Shown: positions 15,803-25,091 of the stretch, piece after piece
How the letters are laid out: the number at the start of each line of letters is the position of its first letter
Numbering within the stretch: position 1 is the stretch's first letter
Assembly (NCBI GenBank): GCA_002162875.1
Contig: MABA01000008.1
Span: forward strand, 1 to 64,000
DNA: 64,000 bases
Source: Rhodobacterales bacterium 52_120_T64
GTDB taxonomy: Bacteria > Pseudomonadota > Alphaproteobacteria > Rhodobacterales > Rhodobacteraceae
Direction of reading: 5' to 3'
Notes under the pieces: model-generated
The model's input: only the letters and a program-made list of their open reading frames with translations
The model's database searches: none
What the model was told of the DNA's origin: nothing
Program-made: the position numbers and the translations under genes

Positions 15803-16644
15803 TAGCCAGCCACCACATCTTGGTGCTGACTACCCAGTCCAGCGATACCTAATTCAATCTTGTCGCCAGGTTTAAGATAAGTTTCAGGCAATTGACCCAT
15901 GCCAACACCCGGAGGAGTGCCAGTTGAAATAATGTCACCGGGCTGTAAGCTCATGAACTGCGACAGATGAGAGATTACTTTGGCCACGTTGAAGTGCATA
16001 GTTTTGGTTGAGCCATCTTGATAACGGTGCCCGTTAACCTCAAGATACATCGCTAGATCTTGCGGATCGGCAATCTCGTCACGTGTCACCAACCAAGGTC
16101 CGATTGGTCCGAAGGTATCCGCAGATTTACCCTTGATCCATTGACCGGAGCGATGAATTTGAAAGTCACGTTCAGACACGTCATTGATAACACAATAACC
16201 TGCAACATGATCCAGCGCGTCAGCTTCACTCACATATTTTGTGTGTTTGCCAATAACTACGCCCAGCTCAACTTCCCAGTCAGTTTTGACGGAGTTGCGT
16301 GGGATCTCGACGTTGTCATTTGGCCCACAGATTGCCGACGTCGCCTTTGCAAAAATAACGGGCTCTGCTGGTAGTTCCATACCTGACTCGGCGGCATGAT
16401 CCGCATAGTTCAAACCAATGCAAATAAACTTGCCAACATTGCCTACACATGCGCCAATACGCGGCGATCCTTGAACCAAAGGTAAGCTCGCTACATCTAG
16501 GTTGTGCAACTTCGCTAGGGTTTCATCATGCAGATCAGTGCCCGATATATCGGCGACTATCCCAGACAGATCACGGATTTGATCATCACTATCCAGAATC
16601 CCTGGTTTTTCAGCGCCGAGCGCCCCGTAACGTAGTAGCTTCAT
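15802..16644 (-). CDS. FAH-family hydrolase, likely 2,4-diketo-3-deoxy-L-fuconate hydrolase
   Basis: A 280-residue fumarylacetoacetate hydrolase superfamily enzyme. The core includes FICIGLNYADHAAESG, PVIFAKATSAICGPND, DWEVELGVVIGK (metal-binding glutamates) and the C-terminal DIISTGTPPGVGMG. In the non-phosphorylated L-fucose pathway this family cleaves 2,4-diketo-3-deoxy-L-fuconate to pyruvate and L-lactate. Its position between the dehydratase and the SDR dehydrogenase supports that step. The assignment is by context, since FAH proteins vary widely in substrate. Confidence 0.8.
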   Translation of the reverse strand: MKLLRYGALGAEKPGILDSDDQIRDLSGIVADISGTDLHDETLAKLHNLDVASLPLVQGSPRIGACVGNVGKFICIGLNYADHAAESGMELPAEPVIFAKATSAICGPNDNVEIPRNSVKTDWEVELGVVIGKHTKYVSEADALDHVAGYCVINDVSERDFQIHRSGQWIKGKSADTFGPIGPWLVTRDEIADPQDLAMYLEVNGHRYQDGSTKTMHFNVAKVISHLSQFMSLQPGDIISTGTPPGVGMGQLPETYLKPGDKIELGIAGLGSQHQDVVAG

Positions 16645-16663
16645 GTTAGAATTCTCCTGAAAT

Positions 16664-17413
16664 TCAAACGGACCAACCGCCGTCGATGGCGTGGGTTTGT
16701 CCTGTAGTAAACGCGCTGTCGTCGCTGGCTAAATAAAGTGCCAATGCTGCGATCTCTTCCGATTTTCCGATGCGTCCCATTGGTTGACGGGCAACAAAGT
16801 CTTTCAACGCGGCTTCGTAGTCACCGGTTTCGCGCAAGCGTTCATGCATTGACGGGCTGTCTACTGTACCCGGGCAAATTGCATTACAACGGATACCGCG
16901 GGTCACATAATCTGCCGCAATTGCCTTAGTCATACCGACTACCGCAGCTTTGGAGGCGCAATATACAAAGCGGTTTGGTACACCTTTTATCGAACTTGCA
17001 ACCGATGACATATTGATGATCGAACCAGAACCGTTTTCCAACATTCCCGGTAGCGCCGCGCGGGACATACGGAACATGGCTTTGGCGTTTAGATTGAATG
17101 AAAAGTCCCATGCATCATCGTCACATTCCAGGATTGTGCCATTGTGAACAAACCCGGCGCAGTTGAACAACACATCCAAAGCCCCTGTTTCGGCCAAAAC
17201 GTCCGTGATTGCTGCGCCATTCAAGACGTCTAGCTTTATCGGGGTTATGCCCGCAATTCCCTTTAGTTCTGCCAACGCCTTGTCGTTGATATCGGCGGCA
17301 AAAACTTTGGCGCCTTCTGAAGCAAACAATTCAGCCGTAGCCCTGCCAATTCCTTGGCCTGCGGCGGTGATTAGTGCGGTTTTCCCGGCCAAGCGGCCTG
17401 TTTTTTCTGTCAT
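16664..17413 (-). CDS. SDR oxidoreductase, likely 2-keto-3-deoxy-L-fuconate dehydrogenase
   Basis: A 249-residue classical short-chain dehydrogenase. The NAD-binding motif is TAAGQGIGRA, the NAG-equivalent is NCAG near residue 83, catalytic Ser in NMSSVASSIKG, YxxxK as YCASK, and the C-terminal GQTHAIDGGWSV is usual for the family. Operon position points to oxidation of 2-keto-3-deoxy-L-fuconate to the 2,4-diketo acid. It lies 19 bases before the FAH gene. Confidence 0.85.
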   Translation of the reverse strand: MTEKTGRLAGKTALITAAGQGIGRATAELFASEGAKVFAADINDKALAELKGIAGITPIKLDVLNGAAITDVLAETGALDVLFNCAGFVHNGTILECDDDAWDFSFNLNAKAMFRMSRAALPGMLENGSGSIINMSSVASSIKGVPNRFVYCASKAAVVGMTKAIAADYVTRGIRCNAICPGTVDSPSMHERLRETGDYEAALKDFVARQPMGRIGKSEEIAALALYLASDDSAFTTGQTHAIDGGWSV

Positions 17414-17417
17414 GTTC

Positions 17418-17750
17418 TCATTCCGTGTAAAATACGTTTTCCATCATTGCCCATTGTTCGCCATCTCCACGGCTTTCCAACGGTGCTTGGCAGGGGTCTG
17501 TCAAAGACCACCACTCAATCGTTTTTGGGTCATTGGCGATATTTGCCATATCCGCAGCAAAATCATTTCCGTGATATTCCCAGTACCCAAACAACAAGTT
17601 TTCGGGTTCCCGTAGGAAGATCGAGTAATTGCGAATGTTTGCACCTTTGATTTGCGCCAAGACTGCGGGCCACACATCTGAATGCAGGCGTTTGTAGTCG
17701 GCAATTTTCTCGGGTTTTATCCCGATTACCATACCCATTCTCTGCATCAC
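17418..17750 (-). CDS. L-rhamnose/L-fucose mutarotase family protein
   Basis: A 110-residue protein of the RhaM/FucU-like sugar mutarotase (DUF718) family. MMQRMGMVIGIKPEKIADYKRLHSDVWPAVLAQI and the later NIRNYSIFLREPENLLFGYWEY are typical, with the catalytic histidine in the RLHSDVWP segment. It interconverts sugar anomers before oxidation. Its ATG overlaps the stop of the upstream enolase-superfamily gene by four bases. Confidence 0.85.
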   Translation of the reverse strand: MMQRMGMVIGIKPEKIADYKRLHSDVWPAVLAQIKGANIRNYSIFLREPENLLFGYWEYHGNDFAADMANIANDPKTIEWWSLTDPCQAPLESRGDGEQWAMMENVFYTE

Positions 17751-18859
17751 GCGCGCTCCGTGATTGTATCAGCCATCAACGCTGTTTTTTCGATCACATC
17801 CCAGTCCCAGTCGATGCCAAGCCCGGAAGCGTCAGACGGATAGGCGCGCCCATCCTCAATTCGCATTTTCTGGCCCGTAATCAAATCTAGCTGCGGGATG
17901 TATTCCAACCATTTTGCGTTTGGAATGGCACAAACCAGCGATAGATGAAGTTCCATCAGGAAATGCGGGCAAACAGTTACGTTATGCGCTTCGGCCATAT
18001 GTGCGACCTTCAGCCAAGGGGTAATTCCGCCAATTCGTGCAACATCGACCTGCAAAATAGAGGCCGCACCCGCGGTTAGATAATCCTTAAACTGCGAAAT
18101 CGAATACATGCTTTCGCCCACCGCGATTGGTACTGAGGTAGAACGTGCCAGCTGCGCATGTCCCGCCAGATCGTCAGCGGGTAATGGCTCTTCGAACCAG
18201 GCAATACCATTTGCTTCTAGAACCTTGGCGCGCCGCTTTGCTTCAGACAAAGAGAAACTCTGATTGGCGTCCGTCATAATTTCGAATCCGTCGCCGACTG
18301 CTGCACGAACAGCCTTAAGTCGCGCGTCATCCTCGCTTATGTGCTCGCGACCGATCTTGAGTTTTGCGCCTTTGAAACCCTGCGCCTGCATTTCAAGGGC
18401 ATCCGACACAAGGCTGTCAGTTTCGATATGCAGCCAGCCGCCTTCTGTGGTGTAAAGTGGAATACTCTCGCGAACACCGCCGGCGGCTTTCCAAAGCGGA
18501 AGCCCTGCTTTTTTGCATTTCAAATCCCATAGCGCCGTATCAACCGCGGCCATAGCCAGCGAAGTTATTGCCCCAACCGCGGTTGCCCTTGTCGCAAGCA
18601 ACATGTCTTGCCATAGCCCGTCGATGCGATCAGGATCTTTTCCAATTAGTGCTGGCGCAAGCGCTTGCTTAATCAGCGCAACGACAGACGGACCACCCGT
18701 GCCAATTGTATAGGAATACCCCGTTCCGCTCGCGCCATCGCTGTCATAGATTGTGACTAGCGGTGTCTCTTGCGAAACAAACGATTGAATGGCATCAACC
18801 CGTCGTACCTTTGGCACCAGATCAACCATCGTTAATTCTATGCGGGTGATAGTTGCCAT
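17747..18859 (-). CDS. Second enolase-superfamily enzyme (mandelate racemase/MLE type)
   Basis: A 370-residue enzyme of the mandelate racemase subgroup. The K-x-K pair is in GAKLKIGRE, metal ligands in MTDANQSF, FEEPLP and GESMY, and the histidine in CPHFLMEL. The fold begins with TRIELTMVDLVPKVRRVDAI. It is clearly distinct from the FucD at 14528. It may dehydrate a second aldonate (for example a related pentonate or hexonate) or act as an epimerase/racemase. Tight spacing to the ABC ATPase (3 bases) and the mutarotase (overlap) ties it to the fucose operon. Confidence 0.8.
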   Translation of the reverse strand: MATITRIELTMVDLVPKVRRVDAIQSFVSQETPLVTIYDSDGASGTGYSYTIGTGGPSVVALIKQALAPALIGKDPDRIDGLWQDMLLATRATAVGAITSLAMAAVDTALWDLKCKKAGLPLWKAAGGVRESIPLYTTEGGWLHIETDSLVSDALEMQAQGFKGAKLKIGREHISEDDARLKAVRAAVGDGFEIMTDANQSFSLSEAKRRAKVLEANGIAWFEEPLPADDLAGHAQLARSTSVPIAVGESMYSISQFKDYLTAGAASILQVDVARIGGITPWLKVAHMAEAHNVTVCPHFLMELHLSLVCAIPNAKWLEYIPQLDLITGQKMRIEDGRAYPSDASGLGIDWDWDVIEKTALMADTITERA

Positions 18860-18862
18860 TGG

Positions 18863-19954
18863 TTAGCCCCTGATCGCCGCGCCGGTGTCAGCGTCGAATA
18901 TGTGACATTTATCGAGCATCAACTGAAAGCTCAATGTCTCACCCGGTTTGACTGACCGTGGGTTCAACATTTTTGCCTGAACCTCGACTCCGCCGATTTC
19001 TGCAAACAACAGAGTTTCTGTTCCAAGAGGTTCTGCCAGTGAAACTTCTAAGTCAATCGTCGCGATTTCACCTTCATCTGAAACACCGTGGCCCTTCGGT
19101 GTAAGGTTGTCTGCCCTAAACCCGAATTTGATCGCCTGCCCATCTTGAACAAGTCCTCTAGCGTCGCTTGGAATTTTGATTGCGAGATCATCGGTTAGCT
19201 GGATTTGATCGCCGCGAACGACACCATCAAGAATATTCATCGGTGGCGAACCGATAAACGTAGCCACGAAAACATCGACAGGTTTATTGAACAGCTCGAG
19301 TGGCGTCCCGACCTGCACAATGTGTCCATCGCGCATCAACACAATACGGTCCGCGAGTGTCATCGCTTCGACTTGGTCGTGGGTCACATAAATAATCGTG
19401 CTGGCGACTTTTTTATGCAGTTTTTTGATTTCAACGCGCATCTGGGTGCGCAGCTTCGCGTCAAGGTTCGAAAGCGGTTCGTCGAACAGGAATACTTCAG
19501 GGTGCCGAACGATGGCGCGGCCCATTGCAACCCTTTGACGTTGACCACCAGACAGCTCTGCGGGTTTGCGATCGATCAGCTCGTCCAGCCCTAGAATTTG
19601 GGCCGCCTCGTTTACCGCGCTCGCAATTTCTGCATCGGGCATTTTTGCGATTTTGAGGGAAAAGCCTAAGTTTTCGCCAACTGTCATATGCGGGTAAAGC
19701 GCGTAGTTTTGAAACACCATCGAGATATTGCGCTCGCGTGGGGGCAGGTCATTAACCACCCGATCACCGATCGAAATTGTGCCGCCGGAAATATCCTCTA
19801 GCCCTGCAATCATTCGCAAAGTGGTGGATTTCCCGCAACCCGAGGGGCCAACCAGCACAACAAATTCCTGATCCGCGATATCTAGACTGATCCCGTGAAC
19901 CGCTTGGTGTTTTCCGTAGAATTTGTCGACGGTGTCAAGTGTAACATTAGCCAT
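18863..19954 (-). CDS. Sugar ABC transporter ATP-binding protein (MalK/UgpC type)
   Basis: A 363-residue ATPase. Walker [11 protein letters not shown]-loop VFQNYALYPHMT, signature [14 protein letters not shown], Walker [14 protein letters not shown] and H-loop YVTHDQ are all present, followed by a C-terminal OB-type regulatory domain (from about residue 240) as in MalK/UgpC. It energises the importer formed by the permeases at 19959 and 20827. The order in the mRNA is binding protein, permease, permease, ATPase, then enzymes. Confidence 0.92.
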   Translation of the reverse strand: MANVTLDTVDKFYGKHQAVHGISLDIADQEFVVLVGPSGCGKSTTLRMIAGLEDISGGTISIGDRVVNDLPPRERNISMVFQNYALYPHMTVGENLGFSLKIAKMPDAEIASAVNEAAQILGLDELIDRKPAELSGGQRQRVAMGRAIVRHPEVFLFDEPLSNLDAKLRTQMRVEIKKLHKKVASTIIYVTHDQVEAMTLADRIVLMRDGHIVQVGTPLELFNKPVDVFVATFIGSPPMNILDGVVRGDQIQLTDDLAIKIPSDARGLVQDGQAIKFGFRADNLTPKGHGVSDEGEIATIDLEVSLAEPLGTETLLFAEIGGVEVQAKMLNPRSVKPGETLSFQLMLDKCHIFDADTGAAIRG

Positions 19955-19958
19955 AGTA

Positions 19959-20822
19959 TTATCCTTTAACTCCGCCGAACGTCAGTCCAGCTATCAGATG
20001 TTTTTGTACAAGGAACGTCAGGACAAGTGCAGGGATGATCATCAACACCGCCAACGCGCACATACCGCCCCAGTTGATTGTAAATTCCGCAGTGAAATCC
20101 AGCAGGCCGACAGGCATGGTTTTGGAGTTAACAGAGCGGGTTAACTGTGAGGCAAGCGCGAACTCGTTCCATGATGTCAGGAATGCAAATATCGCTGCCG
20201 AAGCCACGCCAGAGCGGGCCACCGGAAATTCCACACGCCAGAAGGCCTGCCAACGGGTGCAACCGTCAATCTCTGCGGCTTCGTGCAATTCCTTAGGAAT
20301 TTGACGGAAGAAACCGTCCGTAAGCCAGACTGTGAAGGGCACGTTCATAGCCACGTAAGCCAGTATCAGACCGAAGTGTGTGTCGATAATGCCAACGCGG
20401 GCGAACACAATGAACAGTGGCAATGAAAGCGCTACACCAGGAACCGCGCGGAACAACATTAGACCAACGAAGTAGCCGTTCTTGCCCTTAAACCGATACC
20501 GTGCAAATGCATATCCGCCAGACATTCCGATCAACATCGCAATTGCTGTCGATGTGATCGAAATAATCATTGAGTTGCGGAAATACTTGAACACCGGCAC
20601 GCCGCCTTCACCAGCACCGCCAAACATGGCGCGATAGTGATCAAGCGTAAACGATGGGGACCAAATTGGCGGCTTCGCCATGATTTCGATAGTTGGCCGG
20701 AACGAGTTAAGTACGATCCAGAGGCCCGGAATACATATAACACTCATCACCAGAAACAGCGCCGTAAAATGCAAGGCTTTGAGACCGCGTTTGCGATTAC
20801 GGTGGGAAAGAGTAAGATCCAT
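19959..20822 (-). CDS. Carbohydrate ABC transporter permease (MalG type)
   Basis: A 287-residue inner-membrane permease with six segments. The EAA loop motif is ELHEAAEIDGCTRWQAFWRV, which contacts the ATPase. The N-terminus (LKALHFTALFLVMSVICIPGLW) and C-terminus (LTFLVQKHLIAGLTFGGVKG) match MalG-family proteins. It is 4 bases from both the upstream permease and the ATPase gene. Confidence 0.9.
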   Translation of the reverse strand: MDLTLSHRNRKRGLKALHFTALFLVMSVICIPGLWIVLNSFRPTIEIMAKPPIWSPSFTLDHYRAMFGGAGEGGVPVFKYFRNSMIISITSTAIAMLIGMSGGYAFARYRFKGKNGYFVGLMLFRAVPGVALSLPLFIVFARVGIIDTHFGLILAYVAMNVPFTVWLTDGFFRQIPKELHEAAEIDGCTRWQAFWRVEFPVARSGVASAAIFAFLTSWNEFALASQLTRSVNSKTMPVGLLDFTAEFTINWGGMCALAVLMIIPALVLTFLVQKHLIAGLTFGGVKG

Positions 20823-20826
20823 TGTT

Positions 20827-21723
20827 CTACCCCGTCATGCCAAGCTCGGCGCGCGCGGCGCTGAGCTTATGAAAGAAATAAATGGTAAACAGGATCGATA
20901 GCAGGATGGAGACATACCCCATCGCATTAGCCAACCCCATGCGGGCATCGACGTATCCTGTGCGGCTCATCAAAGTCCACAACAATTCTGTGCGCCGGGC
21001 AGGTCCACCGCCGGTCATGATCTGAACAATGTCATAGGCGCGCGCAACATCCAGCGAACGAATGGTCATGGCGATAAAGATAAACGGCATCAAAAACGGC
21101 AGTGTGATATGGCGAAAGGATTGCCAAGGGGTGCAACCGTCTACCTTTGCTGCCTCTAGCGGGTCACGCGGTATGGCGAACAAACCAGCGAGGATCAAAA
21201 TCGCAAAGACCGATGTAGACATCCAGATTTCAGCGAATAGGATCGAGAACATCGCCAATTTGCCATCAACCAACCAGGGCAGCGCCACATCTGCAAACCC
21301 CACCGATTGTATAATATTGTTCACAAGGCCGATGTTGTCGTTGAATATGAACTTGAACTGGAAGCCAACCAGAATGGGCGAGAACATCATCGGGAACATC
21401 AACATGGTGCGAATTCCGCGTTGACCCCAGGTTACTTTGTTAACCAAAAGGGCAATCCCGAGACCCAGCATCAATTCCAGATTTAAGGCGATTGTCAGGA
21501 ATAGTATTGTTCGCCCAAACGCTGCCCAGAACTTCACGTCCGACAGAATTTTCTCGTAGTTATATGTGCCCACCCATTTCCACAAAGTTGACGGTCGCGT
21601 CAATTTGTAGGGCGTGAAACTCGAGTAAAATGAAAATATCAGGGGTATCAAAACTACAGCAGCAATAACGATGATCGCAGGCAGCAGTAATAAGAACCAC
21701 TCTGGAAGACGGCGGCGTGTCAT
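20827..21723 (-). CDS. Carbohydrate ABC transporter permease (MalF type)
   Basis: A 298-residue permease with six predicted segments (first at about residues 11-32) and an EAA loop, RDPLEAAKVDGCTPWQSFRH. It pairs with the MalG-type permease downstream. The gap of 78 bases to the binding-protein gene contains a strong stem-loop. Confidence 0.9.
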   Translation of the reverse strand: MTRRRLPEWFLLLLPAIIVIAAVVLIPLIFSFYSSFTPYKLTRPSTLWKWVGTYNYEKILSDVKFWAAFGRTILFLTIALNLELMLGLGIALLVNKVTWGQRGIRTMLMFPMMFSPILVGFQFKFIFNDNIGLVNNIIQSVGFADVALPWLVDGKLAMFSILFAEIWMSTSVFAILILAGLFAIPRDPLEAAKVDGCTPWQSFRHITLPFLMPFIFIAMTIRSLDVARAYDIVQIMTGGGPARRTELLWTLMSRTGYVDARMGLANAMGYVSILLSILFTIYFFHKLSAARAELGMTG

Positions 21724-21762
21724 TTAGCACCTATTGTGTAAAGATGAACAAGTTTTGGGTAT

Positions 21763-21787
21763 CGGGGGCAGTTTTGCACCGCCCCCG
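21763..21787 (-). other. Intercistronic stem-loop between binding protein and permease genes
   Basis: CGGGGGC (21763-21769) and GCCCCCG (21781-21787) form a perfect GC-rich 7-bp stem with an 11-base loop, between the binding-protein stop and the first permease start. No T-run follows in the leftward direction. Such hairpins protect the abundant upstream message and lower expression of the membrane components, as in malE-malF. Confidence 0.6.
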
Positions 21788-21801
21788 GGCCAGCGGGAGG
21801 C

Positions 21802-23115
21802 TTAGTAGTATCCGCTTTCGCGCATCAACTCATCCACAGCTTCTGCGGCATCGTCCAACGCTTCTTTAACCGTCTTGTCGCCAAGAATTGCGGCTTGCAA
21901 CTCAGGGAAAACAATATTGGTTGTTTCGCCCCACTCAGGGATCGGCGGAACTGCAAAGGCGAATTTTGCACCTTCGGCAAATGCTGCCAAAGATTCAGCG
22001 CGGAAGGCGTCATCGCCTGCTGCAGCGGCTGCAACATTTGCATCCCAAACAGCGGAACGTGTTGGCAAAGAACCACCAGCCGATTCAGCCAATTGGCTTT
22101 CTTCGGATGTCAGGAACTCTACCAAGGAAACCGCAGCCTCTTTGTTGTCACAGTCATTTGTGACAGAGAAACCGTGATGGCCTGACCAACCTGTACGAGT
22201 AGCAGAACCCATTGGTTGAACAGCAACACCAACGTTACCAGCAGCTTTGGAGGATTCAGGATCGTTAAAGTACCCTGCCCAGCCCGGCCAATCCAGGTTA
22301 AGTGCAACTGTACCGGAAGCAAATCCTGCACCAAGATCATCCCAGACGTAGCTTAGAGTGCCTGCTGGAACGGCTTTGGCTTCATAAAGGTCAACAAACC
22401 ACTGAAGTGCGCGCTGTCCGGCATCTGAATTGAAGATTGGGCTCTTGTTGTCATCAAGATAGTTGCCGCCTTCAGCTACAACCATTTCATAGAAACGCCC
22501 AACGATGGCTTCGTCTTTACCGGCATATTGCGAGCCGTAAAAGTTGGGGGGATCGGCAAAGAAAATTGCCTGATCTTTAAACTGGGCCCAAGTATCCGGA
22601 ACGGCGAGATCATAACCATATTCGGCTTTGAATTCTGCGGCTTTAGCTTCGTCAGTATAGTTTGATTTTAGATAATAAAGAACGGAAACGTCAAACTGTG
22701 CGCGTGGCAACATCAACAACTCGCCCCCAACGGTAGAGGCATTGATATTTCCACCAACGAATTCAGCGACAGTGTCCCCTGATACGTAGTCGTTCAAGTC
22801 GACATACAAGCCCTCATACTGAGGAGCGAACGACGAATGGTTCGATCCAATGCACCAGCTTGTTGTGCCCGCAGCCATATCGGATTTGATTTCCCGGTCG
22901 ATTTCAAAATGGCTTTTCTTCGATATGATATCAACAGTTGCGCCGGTCGCAGTTTCCCACTCGGAAATACGGGCGTAGAGGCCTTCATACTGATCTCCAC
23001 CGATCAGTTTTGCCTCGATTGTTACGCCGTCAAACTCTCCAGCTTGCACTGATTCGAACATTGCTACAACGGCAACAGTTGAAAGTAAGGTGCTAATTAT
23101 GCGTGATTTTTTCAT
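21802..23115 (-). CDS. Sugar ABC transporter periplasmic binding protein (family 1)
   Basis: A 437-residue extracellular solute-binding protein. The signal peptide covers residues 1 to about 25 (KKSRIISTLLSTVAVVAMFESVQAG). The mature part has the usual two-lobed features (GVTIEAKLIGGDQYEGLYARI; NLDWPGWAGYFNDPE; SLVEFLTSEESQLAES). It is the first gene of the leftward fucose operon, divergent from the IclR regulator, and presumably binds L-fucose or a fucosyl oligosaccharide. A good ribosome-binding site (AGGGAGGAAC) precedes the ATG. Confidence 0.88.
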   Translation of the reverse strand: MKKSRIISTLLSTVAVVAMFESVQAGEFDGVTIEAKLIGGDQYEGLYARISEWETATGATVDIISKKSHFEIDREIKSDMAAGTTSWCIGSNHSSFAPQYEGLYVDLNDYVSGDTVAEFVGGNINASTVGGELLMLPRAQFDVSVLYYLKSNYTDEAKAAEFKAEYGYDLAVPDTWAQFKDQAIFFADPPNFYGSQYAGKDEAIVGRFYEMVVAEGGNYLDDNKSPIFNSDAGQRALQWFVDLYEAKAVPAGTLSYVWDDLGAGFASGTVALNLDWPGWAGYFNDPESSKAAGNVGVAVQPMGSATRTGWSGHHGFSVTNDCDNKEAAVSLVEFLTSEESQLAESAGGSLPTRSAVWDANVAAAAAGDDAFRAESLAAFAEGAKFAFAVPPIPEWGETTNIVFPELQAAILGDKTVKEALDDAAEAVDELMRESGYY

Positions 23116-23169
23116 CAGTTCCTCCCTGGTCGATGAATTAATTCTCGGTAGTAACTACTCTTAGTATTT

Positions 23170-23201
23170 GTATATAAAACATATATTCATTAATAAATCA
23201 A
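23170..23201 (-). promoter_or_regulatory. Predicted promoter of the fucose ABC operon with overlapping inverted repeat
   Basis: Read leftward, TTGATT (complement of 23196-23201) and TTATAT (complement of 23172-23177) are spaced by 18 bp, a good sigma-70 promoter. An AT-rich near-palindrome, GTATAT-N5-ATATAT (23170-23186), covers the -10 element. It is a candidate IclR operator in the divergent region. Confidence 0.5.
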
Positions 23202-23257
23202 CCTTGACTTCGGAACTAACCTCCCCGAAAATACGACCACAATCCGGGAGAATGATG

Positions 23258-24070
23258 ATGGCAATAAAAACACCAGAAGATACCGACGAACGTTATCGCG
23301 CGCCTGCGCTGGAAAAAGGTCTGGACATACTTGAACTGCTGGCAAGTTGCGGTGAGGGGCTGTCCCAAGGTGATATTGCCCGATCGCTGGATCGCTCGCC
23401 AAACGAGATTTATCGGATGCTGTCGACATTGGTGCGTCGCCGCTATGTAACGCGTACAGCAGCGGATGATCGCTATTCTCTTAGCTTGCGTATGTTTTCT
23501 TTATCGCAACGACACCCGCCCGTCGGTCGTCTGATCGATATCGCGTTACCGATGATAAGATCTGTAACAAATCAGGCCTGGCAATCTTGCCATTTGGGGA
23601 TGGAAAACAATGGCGACATAGTCATCGTTGCCTCGGTCGACTCGCCTGGAAACTGGGGGCTAACCCTTAGAGTCGGGTCGGTTATCGGACTCGCAAATAC
23701 GGGAACCGGCCGCGTACTCGCAGCATTTCGCCCCCGTTCAGAGGCCATAACAATGTTGGAGCGGCACAAGCGAGCGGTTGGCGAGCCAGAAATCGACAAG
23801 AAAGCATTTCTGACCCGCCTCGACGAGATTAGGAAACAGGGATTTGAGATTATGCCCTCGGCTACAACGGTGGGTGTTACCAATCTGGCTTTCCCTGTAT
23901 TCGATCCGCATGGTCGGGCCATTACGGTTGTCAGCTGTCCGTATCTGGAACGTATCGACAGTCTGGAAGTGCCGGACTTTGACGCCGTTAAAGTTCTCTA
24001 TAGTGATCTTGCCGCAAAACTAACCGAGCAATATGGAGGCACGCTATCTGCGGATGCGATAGCAGGATGA
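23258..24070 (+). CDS. IclR-family transcriptional regulator of the fucose locus
   Basis: About 270 residues. The N-terminal winged helix (APALEKGLDILELLASCGEGLSQ, then ARSLDRSPNEIYRMLSTLVRR) is followed by the IclR effector domain (SVIGLANTGTGRVLAAFRP; GVTNLAFPVFDPHGRAI). The start is placed at the third ATG of a run (23252, 23255, 23258), which is 7 bases after GGGAG. The frame is open 28 codons further upstream without support. It is divergent from the ABC operon and overlaps the aldo/keto reductase by ATGA, so it probably controls both directions in response to a pathway intermediate. Confidence 0.88.
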   Translation: MAIKTPEDTDERYRAPALEKGLDILELLASCGEGLSQGDIARSLDRSPNEIYRMLSTLVRRRYVTRTAADDRYSLSLRMFSLSQRHPPVGRLIDIALPMIRSVTNQAWQSCHLGMENNGDIVIVASVDSPGNWGLTLRVGSVIGLANTGTGRVLAAFRPRSEAITMLERHKRAVGEPEIDKKAFLTRLDEIRKQGFEIMPSATTVGVTNLAFPVFDPHGRAITVVSCPYLERIDSLEVPDFDAVKVLYSDLAAKLTEQYGGTLSADAIAG

Positions 24071-25089
24071 CTGGGCTAAACCTAAGCACGCGCACGGTTA
24101 AATCCTGTGGCCTCTCGCTTCCAACTCTCGGATTTGGTGGTGCCGCGCTTGGCGGTCTGTTTTCGGCCGTGGATCATGCTGCTTCGCAAGCTACGCTGTC
24201 CAGCGCATTTGATGCCGGGCTAACGTACATAGACACAGCTCCATTTTATGGGTTTGGACGATCCGAACGTTTGGTGGGAGACATGCTTCGCGGTAAGGGC
24301 TACTCGCTTTCCACCAAAGTAGGTCGGTTGCTGCGACCAGGCGCACTGCCTAATCCGGCGGACATGGGCTGGCCCGATGCGCTGCCTTTCCATCCAGAGT
24401 ATGATTACACTTATGATGGCATTATGAGATCCTTTGAGGATAGCCAGCAGCGCCTTGGTCTTGATAGAATCGACATTCTTTATGTACACGACATTGGCGA
24501 AGTTACACATGGCGCTAACAACAAGCGGCATTTCGAAGATCTGAAAAGCGATGGGCACCGTGCGCTTGAGGAATTGAGAAATTCAGGTGTCATCAAGGCT
24601 ATCGGCTTGGGCGTCAACGAAGCAGAAGTTTGTCGCCAAGCTCTAAACATAGGCGACTGGGACGTATTCCTTTTGGCAGGCCGCTACACCTTGCTAGAGC
24701 AGGGACCATTAGATGATTTGTTTCCCGAATGTGAGGCAGCGGGCACTTCTATCGTAATTGGTGGCCCATATAATTCGGGCATACTGGTCGGCGGCAACAC
24801 TTGGGACTACGGCGCCATTCCGCCAGATGTTCGAGCGCGGGTCGATGCCTTGAAGCAAGTTTCGGCAGAGTTTGATGTGCCACTACCCGCGGCCGCTCTT
24901 CAGTTTCCTCTGGGTCATCTCGCTGTAACCTCCGTTATCCCCGGGCTTCGATCCATTGAGGAATTAGATGCGACGTTGAACTGGGCTGGCGCAACCATTC
25001 CGCCCGAGTATTGGGTCGCCTTGAAGAGCCAAGGATTGTTGCACGAAAATGCACCTTTGCCTGCTGGAAACCCGTTCAAGAAGGACTGA
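24067..25089 (+). CDS. Aldo/keto reductase, likely L-fucose dehydrogenase
   Basis: A 340-residue AKR-superfamily enzyme. TLGFGGAALGG opens the barrel, the catalytic tyrosine lies in DTAPFYGFGRSE, the lysine in STKVGRLL, and the histidine in YVHDIG. Members close to this sequence are D-threo-aldose (L-fucose) 1-dehydrogenases that oxidise the sugar to the lactone. With the downstream lactonase this supplies the first two pathway steps. It shares ATGA with the IclR gene and is 2 bases from the lactonase start. Confidence 0.85.
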   Translation: MTGLNLSTRTVKSCGLSLPTLGFGGAALGGLFSAVDHAASQATLSSAFDAGLTYIDTAPFYGFGRSERLVGDMLRGKGYSLSTKVGRLLRPGALPNPADMGWPDALPFHPEYDYTYDGIMRSFEDSQQRLGLDRIDILYVHDIGEVTHGANNKRHFEDLKSDGHRALEELRNSGVIKAIGLGVNEAEVCRQALNIGDWDVFLLAGRYTLLEQGPLDDLFPECEAAGTSIVIGGPYNSGILVGGNTWDYGAIPPDVRARVDALKQVSAEFDVPLPAAALQFPLGHLAVTSVIPGLRSIEELDATLNWAGATIPPEYWVALKSQGLLHENAPLPAGNPFKKD

Positions 25090-25091
25090 CA

